Source of the DNA: Aphidius gifuensis
Lineage: Eukaryota > Arthropoda > Insecta > Hymenoptera > Braconidae
DNA length: 64,000 bases
Assembly (NCBI RefSeq): GCF_014905175.1
Contig: NC_057793.1
Coordinates: 1,674,001 to 1,738,000, forward strand
Direction: 5' to 3'
In this document: in pieces, positions 51,346 through 63,242 of the stretch
Layout of the letters: each line of letters begins with the position of its first letter
Numbering within the stretch: position 1 is the stretch's first letter
Position numbers and translations under genes: made by a program
The notes under the pieces: model-generated
Told to the model about the DNA's origin: nothing
What the model saw: only the letters and a program-made list of their open reading frames with translations
Database searches by the model: none

Positions 51346-52782
51346 GGTGGTGGTGCTTAATTGTTGTGATTTACCTCTGGAGAAACTAAAAAAAACAACA
51401 TGTATATTTTAGAATATTTATTATCATCAACACACAAAACAATGGCGTCATTTTTAAACTTAACCTTCAAATTATTCATTGCATTATTATTTTTTTTTTC
51501 TCTATAATTAATTATCAATTAAAATTGTTATAAATTATAAATGGTATATTTAAATTAAAATTATATTATTTATTTATATTAATTTAGTGTTTAAAAATTT
51601 ATAATTTACCGAATGATAGAATTAACAATTACTCGGCGGGAATGACAAAACATCAAACAAGCCAACGGTTTTTATTATTTATATTTTGTTTTTATTCCAG
51701 TTTTTTTTTTAATAACATTATTGGCTTCAACAATAGAAATATTTATTCAATTGTTGACTCTATTTATAATAATAGCTTTATTTTAAATTAATAAAATTTA
51801 CCTTAATTTTTTTTTTGATAGTATCAAGCGATTAACAAACGGCGTCCTCAACGTTTTTTTTTTTTTATTATTATTTTTGTGTGTGCGCTCTCTTGATGTT
51901 GTTTTTTTTTCCTCTCTTTCTCTCTCTCTCTCGTCTCTCTCACTCGTGCAAATTGCAATCGATTAATTGAATTTAATAAATAAATTCAGTTTGTTTGTTT
52001 TTTTTTTTTTTTTCGAATTATTATGACGAAGAAAAAGCATTTCTACAACCACTAATTTTATTTATTTTTAATTTTGCATTTTTTCTTTTTTTTGCATATG
52101 TAACCCGACAAATACCGACAATTGACGAATTAAAAATTCCAAAAAAAAAATTAATAAAATAAAATAAACAGCCAAACAACAATTAACGAAAAACAATACT
52201 TTATTTTATTATTAACTTTTGGGTTAGAGAATTTATTTACAAATGACATGGTTCAAATTCCATCATTAAATTAAAATGGAAAAGAAGAAAAAAAAAAAAA
52301 TTAAAATAGATCTAAATATAATATATACATCCCCAGTTAAAATTATTGTTATTATTTAAATTGTTATATCACAAACAAATTTGTTAATTTAATTATTATT
52401 TGTTTGTTTGTAAAGTCCAGCTCCTGGTTATTATTTTTTATAATATATAAATCAAATATTATAATCCAGGATTATTTAATCATCTAATTGGGGGGAAAAA
52501 AAAAAGAAGAAAATTTACTTTCTTTAATAAATTCTATACAATTCTGGGGATGAATTACCACATTAACATTATTATTAATTATTCCCAATTTGTTTACCAT
52601 AAAATTCTGTGATTGTTTTTTTAATAATTTCTTTTTTTTTGTTTATTACTCTTATATATATATAAATTTATTTAATTATTTATTAAATAATCTTGTTCGT
52701 TGTTGGTGTTGAATGATGATGCTGTTGATGTTATCATTTTGTTTTTTTTTTTATTATTTAAAGGTATTTAATATGGTGTTTG
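51346..52782. promoter_or_regulatory. Top2 upstream region and SZRD1 3' UTR
   Basis: The E2F-type motif GGCGGGAA is at 51635-51642 and a (CT)n tract, GA-rich on the gene strand, at 51918-51936. Both lie upstream of the Top2 start. GC-richer DNA at 51630-51670 is the likeliest core promoter or leader. The part nearest 52783 should be SZRD1 3' UTR. Confidence 0.55.
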
Positions 52783-53781
52783 CTACCTTCTCAAATTAAA
52801 ACCTTGGGTACCATCAGGTCCACTTGGCATTCTAAGAACATTTGATGATACTTGCGGAGAATTATATGGTACAAAAAGTGGAATTAATGAACTTGCTGGA
52901 CTGTATATTGAATTTGTTTTTGATGGTACTCGTCCAAAGTCATTTATTGTTGTTGGTGTTGTTGTTGTTGCTGTTGTAGTTATTGGTGATATAAGCTCCT
53001 CAGGACTTTTTTCTTCACCGAGAATTCTTTTTCTTGCTTCTGCATACTCTTGTTCACGCTTTTATTATTAAAAAATAAACAAAAAATTAGTTATATTATA
53101 ATTTTAAAAAGTATTTTTTTAACGTACTTGTTTTAATGATTTAATTGGTTGTTTTGGCTTGTCACCATTAGTCATAGCATCTGGGATATTGTCTCTTTGT
53201 GGTCTTTTTAATATTTTAACTGTTGGTATTGGTGATACATACTGTGATCTTAATCCATCATCACCAAGAATAGTCATTCTTCCATTTGTGTTTTTATTAT
53301 TAACAAGTCTGTAATGTAATTTTTTTTTTAAATTATGTAAATGCTTTATGAATGTATCAATTGATAGTTATTATTTTGTTAATATTTACTTGATATTTTG
53401 CTGAACATCCAGGCCCTCCAGTCCATTTAATTCAAGCGAGTTTAGCTTTCTGTCAAGTGCCTGTAATTATTCATAATAATATTGTTAAATAATTTACAAA
53501 AAAAAAACTAACCAACAAATAAATTAATCTCCCTTCCACTGTAACTAGAGAGAAAGTAAACTAGATAAAAATAAAAAAATGTAAATTCTTTAAACCTCCT
53601 TGATAAAAACTATAATATTAATTATTAAAAATTTTTTTTTTCATAATTAAGTTGAATTATTATTTATAAATATTTTTTTTTTATATGTATTTTTTTGTTA
53701 TATTGTTATTGAATATTGACAAACTCACCCCAGATGCTTCCATCTCCTCCCAACTCTCAAAAACTTCATCAGCTGTCGACA
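52783..53781 (-). CDS. SZRD1: SUZ RNA-binding domain-containing protein 1 (apparent 1-nt frameshift in exon 1)
   Basis: Four minus-strand exons (53781-53729, 53460-53390, 53308-53128, 53058-52783). The conserved SZRD1 layout is present: an N-terminal ESWEEMEASG motif, a SUZ domain (PTVKILKRP, then IKSLKQREQEYAEARKRILG) and the SUZ-C end (LRMPSGPDGTQGFNLRR). The SUZ domain binds RNA. The insert between SUZ and SUZ-C is Thr/Ser-rich. The ATG reads MSTADEV, but the next conserved block ESWEEM is one base out of phase across a T4 run near 53760. The downstream exons agree with the ESWEEM phase. This is either a homopolymer sequencing error or a real lesion. Divergent from WDR12. Confidence 0.85.
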
Positions 53782-54403
53782 TTATTATGTGCGTTTTAAC
53801 AACAATACTTGTTTGTTAATTTAATTTTTAATGTTATTTTTTTTTATTTTTTTTTTGTCTATTTGACAGTGTCCAGAGTTAAAGTATGATGACGATGATG
53901 ATTTTTTAAAAATATATTTTGTTTTTAGAGTATGATGATAATTTTTTTTAGCTCTTTTTTTTTCGACAGATCACTGGAGGGCCTGATCTTATTCTCCGGG
54001 TGCAACCTGATCGGTTGTCGCCGTGAACGGGCAAAAGATCTTGTGTATAAATTTTTGTCCTCAATTAATTCAACACACACTATTTTTTTTTTATCCTTAT
54101 ATTTATTCAGTATAGCTTTTTTCTATTTTTTTTTTTCGTGTATTTCTATTTTTATTCAATCAGAAAGTCATCGGCCATTTTGTTGATTTTTTTTTCTTCT
54201 ATTTTATATCATCAACAGTCGGTAATTCAGATGTCTTCTTGTCTTATTTTTTTTTTTAAATATTTGTGTGTGTGTGCTTGATGCAAGTCGCAAGAACATC
54301 AAGAAAATACCGCATGTTTATAATAAATATTTTTTGTCACATGCTTTTGATTGTTTAATATTATTTTTAATTATTGAATTATTTATTAAAAACATCAACG
54401 ACA
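53782..54403. promoter_or_regulatory. Divergent promoter, SZRD1 and WDR12
   Basis: A 622-bp gap. A GC-rich island at 53970-54040 includes the inverted repeat CAACC-TGATC-GGTTG (54003-54017). A YY1/Pho-like GGCCATTTTG sits at 54173-54182. Confidence 0.55.
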
Positions 54404-56211
54404 ATGGCAGGAACAAGTAAAGATAATGACGTGCCACAAATGCAAATACGTCTTGTTACAAAACAACAACAGTAAGTTAAATAATATAATAAATAATAAT
54501 TCAATATTTATAGGTTATTTATAAATTAATAAATTGATAATTTATTTACAGATATTCTGTACCAGATTATCCATTATCATTGTCATCAACAACAACAATT
54601 AAAGAATTAAATATTCTTGTTAATCAATTATTAAAAGGTTAGTTTTATTATATTTAAAATAATAAAGTTTAAATTGTTTTATTTATTTATTTTGTTTATA
54701 TAGATAGTGCTACTGAAGAGACAAGTGAAATTGAATTTGATTTTATTGTTTGCTCGGAATTATTAAGAGCACCATTGATTGAACATATTAATGAACGTGG
54801 TGTATCAACTGAGGATGTTGTTGAAGTGGAATATCTTGAAAAACATCCACCACCAGAACCACAAGATTGTCTTATTCATGATGATTGGGTATCAGCTGTT
54901 GCTGTCTGTGGTAAATGGTAAATCATCTTGCTTTTTTTTTTAAGCTTTAATCAAGTTTAACATAAACATCAATTGGTTTTTGTTTTTCGTGTTTCTTTAG
55001 GATTCTCACTGGTTGTTATGATAGTTCACTTCACATTTGGACAACAAAAGGAAAACGTACGTTAACTATTCCTGGTCATACTGCTGCAATTAAATCAGTT
55101 GCATGGATATCACTTGATGCTGAAACTGGAAGTTTTGTTAGGTAATTTTTATCAGCTAATATTTATCTATTTATTTTTTTTAATTGATAATTATTATATT
55201 TTAGTGCTTCACAAGATCAAACAGCAATTATTTGGCAATGGAATATTGCAACAAATTCAGTTGAATGTATTCATATATGTCGTGGACATGAACAATCATT
55301 AGAAACTGTTGGTGTTAGTTTAAATTCATTTGAAATGGCAACTGGTTCATGGGATACAATGCTTAAAATATGGTCAACTTGTAAGTTAATTAAAATATAT
55401 TATTATTTATAATAATAATATGATAATAATTATTTATTATTTATTATTAATTAATAGCTGCTGAAGATGATAATGAAGATGGTCCATCAGCAAGTAAAAA
55501 ATCAAAAATTGAACGTGGTAAAACAAGAGTACCAAAAAGAACACTTAAAGGACATAGAGAAGCAATTAGTGGAGTTGTATGGTCTGATAATTCAGAAGTT
55601 ATAACATCATCTTGGGATCATACATTAAAAATTTGGGATTCTGAACTTGGTGGAATGAAACATGAAATAACTGGAAATAAAAGTTTTTTTGATCTTGATT
55701 ATTCACAATTATCACGTGGTCTTATTACTGCTTCAGCTGATAGACATGTTAGACTTTATGATCCACGTTCAACTGGTTTGTTTAATTTATTTAATTTATT
55801 TAATTAAATTTATTATTTATTGATGAGTTTGTTTTTATTGTTGTTGTTTTACAGAGGGCTCAGTTGTCAAGACAACATTTACCTCTCATTCACAATGGGT
55901 ACAATGTGTTCGTTGGTCAACAACAGATGATCATCTTTTTATTTCTGGTGGTTATGACAATATTGTCAAGCTTTGGGACACAAGAAGGTAAATAAATTTA
56001 ATAATAATTATTATTTTAATATTATTATTTAACAATTGTTTTTATGTTTTTTGTTTTTTTGTTTTTTTGCAGTCCAAAAGCTCCATTGTACGATCTTAGT
56101 GGACATGAAGACAAGGTTCTTGCTTGTAATTGGAAAAATCCAAAATACATGGTATCAGGTGGAGCTGATAATACAGTTAGAATTTTTAAATCATCTCGTC
56201 ATGTGTCATAG
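54404..56211 (+). CDS. WDR12: WDR12/Ytm1 ribosome biogenesis protein
   Basis: Eight exons (54404-54471, 54552-54637, 54704-54917, 55001-55141, 55205-55380, 55458-55775, 55855-55987, 56073-56211) join to 424 codons, matching the human length. The N-terminal NLE domain (residues about 12-90) is followed by seven WD repeats. These are marked by HDDWVSAVAVCG, SSLHIWTTKGK, DQTAIIWQW, GSWDTMLKIWS, SWDHTLKIWD, ADRHVRLYD, GGYDNIVKLWD and GADNTVRIF. WDR12 works with PES1 and BOP1 in the PeBoW complex for 60S subunit maturation in the nucleolus; the NLE domain binds the AAA ATPase MDN1/Rea1. A short acidic/basic linker lies between repeats (residues about 230-250). It shares the theme of ribosome production with RRN3 but not an operon. 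Confidence 0.97.
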
Positions 56212-56733
56212 ATGAAACAATGTTATATTTTCATAATTGAATAAGAAAAAAAAATAATTAAAATAAATGACAAATGAAGAAAACAAAATTTACGTTTTTT
56301 GTTGTCAATTTTTTTGTCTACAAATTTTGATATTTATTCAAGTAATGTTTATTAAAAATGATGACAATAAATTATTATGCCTTTTTTTAAAAAAAAAACT
56401 ATTTCTTTGAAGTTTTTCCTTTAAAATAATTTTATTATTAGCTTGTTGGTTAAATACAAATTACAAATAATTAATTTATTTTTTGTATGTAGATTTAATC
56501 ATAATTAATAAGAAAAAATTAATCAAAAATAATATAAATTAACTCGACGTTATCTCGTTTTTTAAATCGTCATTGTAAATATTAACTTTGTCTAATAAAA
56601 AAAGAACTATCATATAAATTAAACAAAGAAAAAAACATAAAAATTTCCATTAAAAAAAAATTATTTATTCATTTAAATAATAACAATAAAACATAGATTT
56701 TTTTTAATTTAAAAATTTTTTAAATGAATAAAA
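56212..56733. other. Convergent spacer, WDR12 and the protease homologue
   Basis: AT-rich 3' UTR-like DNA for both genes; nothing else seen. Confidence 0.6.
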
Positions 56734-57739
56734 TTAATAAGTTGTAATAATTTCATTGATAAAATCTAGAAATGGATATATCAATGTAGAAATCATTGGA
56801 AAGCCCAAAGTATTTAATATTGATGCTGAAACAACTGCAATAAGATTTTCATTATCTATCGAAATAACAGGTCCACCACCATCACCCTGTCGAAAAAATA
56901 ATATCATTAACTTATTTTATCATTCTACAAATATTATCATAGTAATAATTCAAATTGTGTTATTTACATGAGTGATACGAGCTTGAAAATCTGTGGGAGT
57001 ACCACATAATTGTGTTGCATGAACAAAATTATAAGCACTAAATGCACTCTGACATCTTGAGTCACTTCTCAATGATAAAATTCCAATTTTATTTAGAAAT
57101 CTATTGATATTTCCATCGATTCCACCCCATCCAGCGACAAGCAAACTTTTTGGAACGAAATTATAAAAAGGCAGTGTAGCTTTTTGACGAAAACGATTGA
57201 AAATAAATCTCGATTTTATTTTTAATATTGCTAAATTAAAAAAAAAATTTAATTAATTAAAAAAAAAATAGAAGAAAAAATTGAAAAGATAAATTTTTTA
57301 CCTATATCATTTCGCCAACAATTAGTTGGTTCATAATTTTTATGAATTGCAACTTGGCTAACTTGATGAAAATTACCAGATGATTCACCAGTTACATCTT
57401 TTGTTCCAGATAAAATTTTGAGATTTGCATAAATTACATATGGCTCAGCGGTAACACAACTTGCCGAAGTGATAACGTGTCTTGTTGTAATTATTGATCC
57501 AGCACAAAGATGTGCGAATCGATATTTAATTGATACTTCAAATTCAAATTCATGAGACCTTGTTAATATACCATTGTGTATTTTTTTTGATGATTTTGCT
57601 GATCCAGCTGTTTATAATTTAATATAAAAATTAATTTTTCTTTTTTTTTATTGATTTAAATAGTCAGTAAATTATGCTTTTACTTACCTAATATTTGAAA
57701 TGAAAATAAAATTAGTGTCTGAATAATTGAGCTTTTCAT
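56734..57739 (-). CDS. Secreted trypsin-like serine protease homologue, catalytically dead
   Basis: Four minus-strand exons (57739-57688, 57607-57302, 57230-56968, 56886-56734) join to 257 codons. A signal peptide (MKSSIIQTLILFSFQIL) is followed by a short pro-region and a probable chain start at Ile27 (KKIHNG). The chymotrypsin fold is marked by CAGSIIT, VLVAGWGG-like LLVAGWGG and LCGTP. The catalytic His is Ser67 (TSASC in place of TAAHC). Asp118 is kept (NDIAILK). The catalytic Ser is Gly210 (GDGGGP in place of GDSGGP). It should not cleave peptides. Such homologues act as cofactors or decoys in insect melanisation cascades, and some are parasitoid venom proteins; either role here is inference. 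Confidence 0.9.
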
Positions 57740-60700
57740 CTTGATCAAATTTTATTTGTTTAATTTTATTTGAATATTTGAACCTTCCGGTGAAACTGCC
57801 AGACAGACTCTGTTGGATTAACACAATTAATTTCGAGATTTTATATAGTCAAATGATAGTTTAGTAAATTTAAACTTAATCAAACAATATCATTCATTTA
57901 GTGAAATAAAAAACGTGATATTTGGCTGATAAAACTATCCTTGATGTAATTAAATATTTGTCTTGTAATTTGATAGATAACGAAATTAAAAAAAAAAGAT
58001 GAAAATATATATAGCTCACGTATAAAATTAATAGAATAAAAATTATAAATTTAATCAACTCGTTATTTAATTTTATAATAATTTTTTTTTATTACAATTC
58101 TAAATTTTAACTTATCTTTTTTTTCTGTAAATTATAAATACAATAGAAAACACTCGTACTTAAAATCTAGTTGACGAAAAAATTAAAAAATTAAAAAAAG
58201 CATCAAACAAGATATTAAAAAAGGAAAAAAATAAAAAAAATTATATTAAGACTGTACAAAAAGCTTGCTTGAATAAAAAAAATAATAATCTATTTTTGCA
58301 ATAATTATACATAGAAATATTTTTTTTCGAAAAAAAGGGAATTAAAAAACAAAACAAATTTTTAATATTTTTCTTAATAATAAATTCTATTTTTAAATCT
58401 TAAGCCGTAGTTTCTTATCATTTTTTTTTTTTTTTTTTCCATATCATTTTTATCTCTTTCTATAATCATTTTCATACTTCAAATAATTTTTTTTTCTTTT
58501 CATTTCTCTTTCAAACACACACTCACACAATCTTATTGTTTTTTTTTTTTTTTTTTTCTTAAACAATTACTTAAAAACACCCTACACATTACTTAAATTT
58601 CTTAAATCAATTTTTTTTTTTTTTTTGTATTTTTTAATATTTTTCTTTAGTTTCATCTACTTTTTTTTTTTTCTATTTTTTTTTCAAACTTAGCTTAAGG
58701 ACTATCTCGTCTCAAAAGACTCTAAAATCTACAAAATGAATTGTTTTTTTATTTCTTAAACTAAAAAGAGTCCTTTGTGATTTTTTTTTAAATTTTTAAA
58801 TTTTTTTTTAATTATTTTTTTAATCAATTTTTTATGGTTTTTCTTTGAACATGTCTCCTTATACACTTAGCTCTTTTATTTTAAATTTGTTTCGATTGTA
58901 AAAATAATATTTTATTTCATTTATCAAATCTCGATATTAACAAGGTTTTATATATTATATATTATTTTTTTTAGTAAAAAAAAAAAACCTTTTATTGATG
59001 TAAAAATTAAATATTCTATATTTATATATATACTTTAATAACCGAGATAATTGAAAATAAAATTTTTACTGATAAATTTAAGTATCTGATTCAAAATAAT
59101 TCACAGCAAGAAATAATTTATACTCGCTATTTTTTCATAATCGGTTTTTCTTTCTTTTTATATTACAGCATAAACTCATTAATGTTTAATATATATATAT
59201 AATAAATATATATTTTTAATATTTAATAGCCAGTCTTGATGACGAAACAGATTACTTGAATTTATCAGAATTTATATGATTATATTTGTTTTTTATAATA
59301 AATTTACAATCAATTCTGTTGACTTGTCAATCAACTTGAGAGCAATTATTTTTTTTTTTTCGATTCAAGTCTTCATTTCAGTTTCTAAAACAAAATATCT
59401 CGTGATTTTTAGAAGACTTGATTTTATTTTTTTCTAAGGAGACAGTTTCTATCCTAACTAATTTCTAATTTTTTTTTTTTTATTTATAATTAACTTAATT
59501 GATAGCTCTTATTTTAATCAACTTAAATTAAACGATTTTTTTTGTTTTTTTTTTTTCATTTCTTTTTAGTTTTTTTTTTTTTCATCACGCTATCCTAGAG
59601 TCCTAACTACTTCGAAAAAATTCATCATTTTTATTATTTTCTGTACAATAAATCACTGTTATTGAAAAAAAAAAACATTTTTTATTTTCACAATTCTAAG
59701 CGCATCCTCAATTGATTTCTGTATATTTTTTAATTACCAGCCGAAGTTTTTATTTTTCAAATATTTGGTCGTCGTAATATTTTATAATTTTATATTATTT
59801 TTTTCTCTAGAAAATCAATTTTTGTAAAAATTATTATTCAATCACATGTGAATTTACAATCATCTAGTATTTTCTATATTTTTTTTCTATTATTTTTTTT
59901 CTATACGTGACACGTTTTATTTTTTCATATATCATCTGATTTTTGAAGAGAAAAAAAAAGGAAAAAAAAAAAAAAACCATTCAAAAGGCTGGTTAATTTA
60001 TTTGTTTAATTTAATTTTTTATTTTCATTAGAAAAAAGACAGCCAGTCGTTTAATTGTTTTTTTTTTTTTGACTCCACTATTTTTTTACTTCTTTATTTT
60101 CATTGTATTTTTTTTTTTTTTTCTAGCACACTCGTATCGAGTAATCAGTATCTTAAAATATAGTTAAATTTTTTATTTTTCATTTTATGTATTCGTTTGT
60201 CTATGATGTTGTTTTTATCGATCATTTTTTTTTGCTGGATTGATCATTGTTTTTTTTATTCGACACACAAAGACCAAGTATATATATATATAACATTTAC
60301 ACAAGAAAAATTACAGTCGTTCATCAAATTGTGATGTACCAAAATAAATTAAACTTCAAGTTTCAACAGTGTAAAAATCTTTCATACGTTATTACGACAC
60401 GTTCATTGTCATTTTTTATTAAAATTCAATTTTTTTAATCCTCATATTTTATCTCTTCTTCAAACATCTTTTAATAATATTTCATCATTTTTTGTTAATA
60501 GCTACGTTTTTTTTTTTCTTAAATCAATTTCTTCTCCGTCATCATTCAAAAAACTATCCTAACTATTTTTTTTCTTTTATCCTTACTAGTTGTTTAATTA
60601 AATTTTTCATTTATTTTTTTTATTACACTCATGCAAATTTACAATCACACTTTTATTCTCGAACTTGTATTTTTTATATTTTTTATTTGGTAAAAAGCTT

Positions 60701-63242
60701 CAATTTTTTTAAAATTTATTTCTCTTTAATTTTTGCTTGATATTAATGTTTTTTTGTCGATCAGAACTGGAAATACCTCGGCTGGATTTGATATAATATT
60801 TTGGGCTCTTTTTTTTATTTGTCATCAGTGTTTGAATTAATTATTTTTTTGTATTTATACGGAATCGAGAAGGAAGAGGAGGATTAAGAGCTCATGAGAG
60901 TCGAAAAAAGAAAAATAAAAAAAATATTTTTTTGTTGATTGTATGGATTTTTAATTAGTTAACAGCCTAGCTAAGCCTCATCACACATATTTTTTTTTTT
61001 TTTAAATTATTTTTTTTCTTCAATAATTTTATAATTTGATATTTCTAATTATTATTTTTTTATCTTTTTCTAATCATTAGAAAAATCCACGTAAATATCA
61101 TTCTTCCATTTCATTTTTTTTTCTATTTAAATTGAAATTTTTTATTTATTTTTCAAGTGATAAAATCTACAGCGTAAAAAATCTACGTTGTCACGATTAA
61201 TTATTTTTTTAAATAATTATTTAAAATATATATCATTTTAAAAAATAAATAAACAATTGTAAATTAAATATGTATAAACTAATAATGCGAATTTGAAATT
61301 TTTATTTTTTTTTATTTTTTTCGCAGCTAAAAATGTTGATATATCGAAAAGTGTTTTGTGTTAATCACATTAAAAAATATATATTGATTTTTCATTTATT
61401 TTCGTAAACACTTTTTTATTTTTTATTTAAATTTTTTTCATCATTTTTACCTCACAATTGTCTAAGCGGATTTTTGTATCTGAAAAAGGCACGATTATAA
61501 AAAAAATATGTGTTGTTATTATTATTTCTATTATTATTTTCACCTTTGCTGTACAATTTAAAATGATATTTCAAGTTTATTTTCTTTTTCATCTTTTAAC
61601 ATCTTTTTCCTCTCATTTTCACTTGGCATTTTTCGATTCTTTTTATATTTTTTATATAATATTATTATTATTAATTGATACTTTTTATTATTAATATTTC
61701 TTTTTTTCATAGTGCAGTAAATACAATGCCCTTTTTTTTTTTTTTTTTGGATAAATCCACGTCGAAGCCTTTTCCATGTCAGTTTCGAATTTTCATTTTT
61801 TTTATTTTATATTTTTAAAAATTGTAATTATTATTATCGTTTGAATTTTTTAATTGAAAAAATATAAAAATAAACTTAATGTAGAATGGCATGAAAAAAA
61901 TAATTCTATTAAAGAAATTAATTATTTTTTTTTTTTATAAAAATTACTAGAAAATGACAAAGAAAAAATTTAGTAAAATTTTTTAAAAATAATCTAAAAT
62001 GAATATAAATAATAATTAAATTAAATTATTGTATTTTATTTATAATTTTTTTTTTTCAATTTATTATTTATAAACATTGTCAAGCTAAATTTTTTTTTTA
62101 TTTACCAGTTTTATTTCTAGAATTTTTTTACATAAAAAAAAATAAACTATGCACCCTCTGTCTCAATCACTAGGTTAAAAGAAAATTTAAAAAAAAAATA
62201 ATTATAAAAACAATAGAAATATAAACGAGCCAAATGAGCAAATAAAAAAATAATAATAAATATTTATTGCAAATTTGACTCGTTATCCTAAATGTGTCTC
62301 GGGAAGAATTCAATTTATTGAAATTGTTCTGATCTTTTTCATTTTTTTTTTTTGTCAATTATTTATTATTTTGTTATTATTTAATTTTTAAATAAAATCA
62401 ACATTATCTGATTATTTTATTTTTTCTTTATTTTCATCAAAATATTTTATTCACATTTATTCTCAATTAATTTTCATTCATTCTTTTTCACAATTTTTTT
62501 TTCTTTTTCTTTAATAAAACTTTTTTTTTTTAATTTTTTTTTTTTGCGTTTTCCATTTTTTAGCAAAGTTGTAAATATCTAAATTTATATCCTGGAAGCC
62601 TATCGTCATCATACAGCTGACTTATTATTTTTATTTTTGGGTTTTTGAGGAGTCAACTTTTAAGACTATCATTTTTTTAAAATCTGTCATCTACTCGTTG
62701 CAAAATAACTACTTTTACATTTTTTTTTTTCATTTTATTTATTTTAATAATTTTTTTATTTTCTCTCATTTTCATTTTCTTGTATAAAAAATGGCAAATC
62801 AATTTTTTTTTTTTTCCTCTTTTTAATTATTCATCTGATATAATTTTATATCTCTTTTTTTTTTATTACCATTCCTTCAATTATAAATAAAAATTCGTCA
62901 AACGAAAAAAAAAAAAAAAACAAACAAATAATAATAATAATAAAAAATAAAAATTAACGACAATAAGTTGAAAAAGAATAGCCTCTTGATTATTTCGGCA
63001 ACAATTTTCATGAAATTTTAATAGAAAAAATTTTTAATTTATTTTTTTCTTCTTGTCGTGTGTATTTTTATAATCAATTTTGCCGTTGTATATTAATTTT
63101 ATGTTTTTCTAAACTTGTATAATTTTGTTCTCGACATAATCATATCTATAAAAATAAAAATTTTATAAATTATTATTAAATTTCTAAAGCTTATATAAAA
63201 AAAAGTAAAAGAGTGAATTTATTTTACCTAAAAAACAGTTGT
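57740..63242 (-). other. Long probable 3' UTR of shep and promoter of the protease homologue
   Basis: No supported ORF in 5.5 kb. The + strand is strongly T-rich with dozens of T runs, so the minus-strand transcript would be A-rich, as in the Tlk 3' UTR in its own sense. TTTATT (AATAAA on the minus strand) is frequent, so the polyadenylation site cannot be placed. The end near 57740-57950 should include the promoter of the protease homologue. Confidence 0.5.

Noticed and set aside
60247..61694. Several hydrophobic ORFs in the shep downstream region
   Set aside because: Phe/Ile-rich translations of T-rich DNA, on the strand opposite the probable shep 3' UTR.
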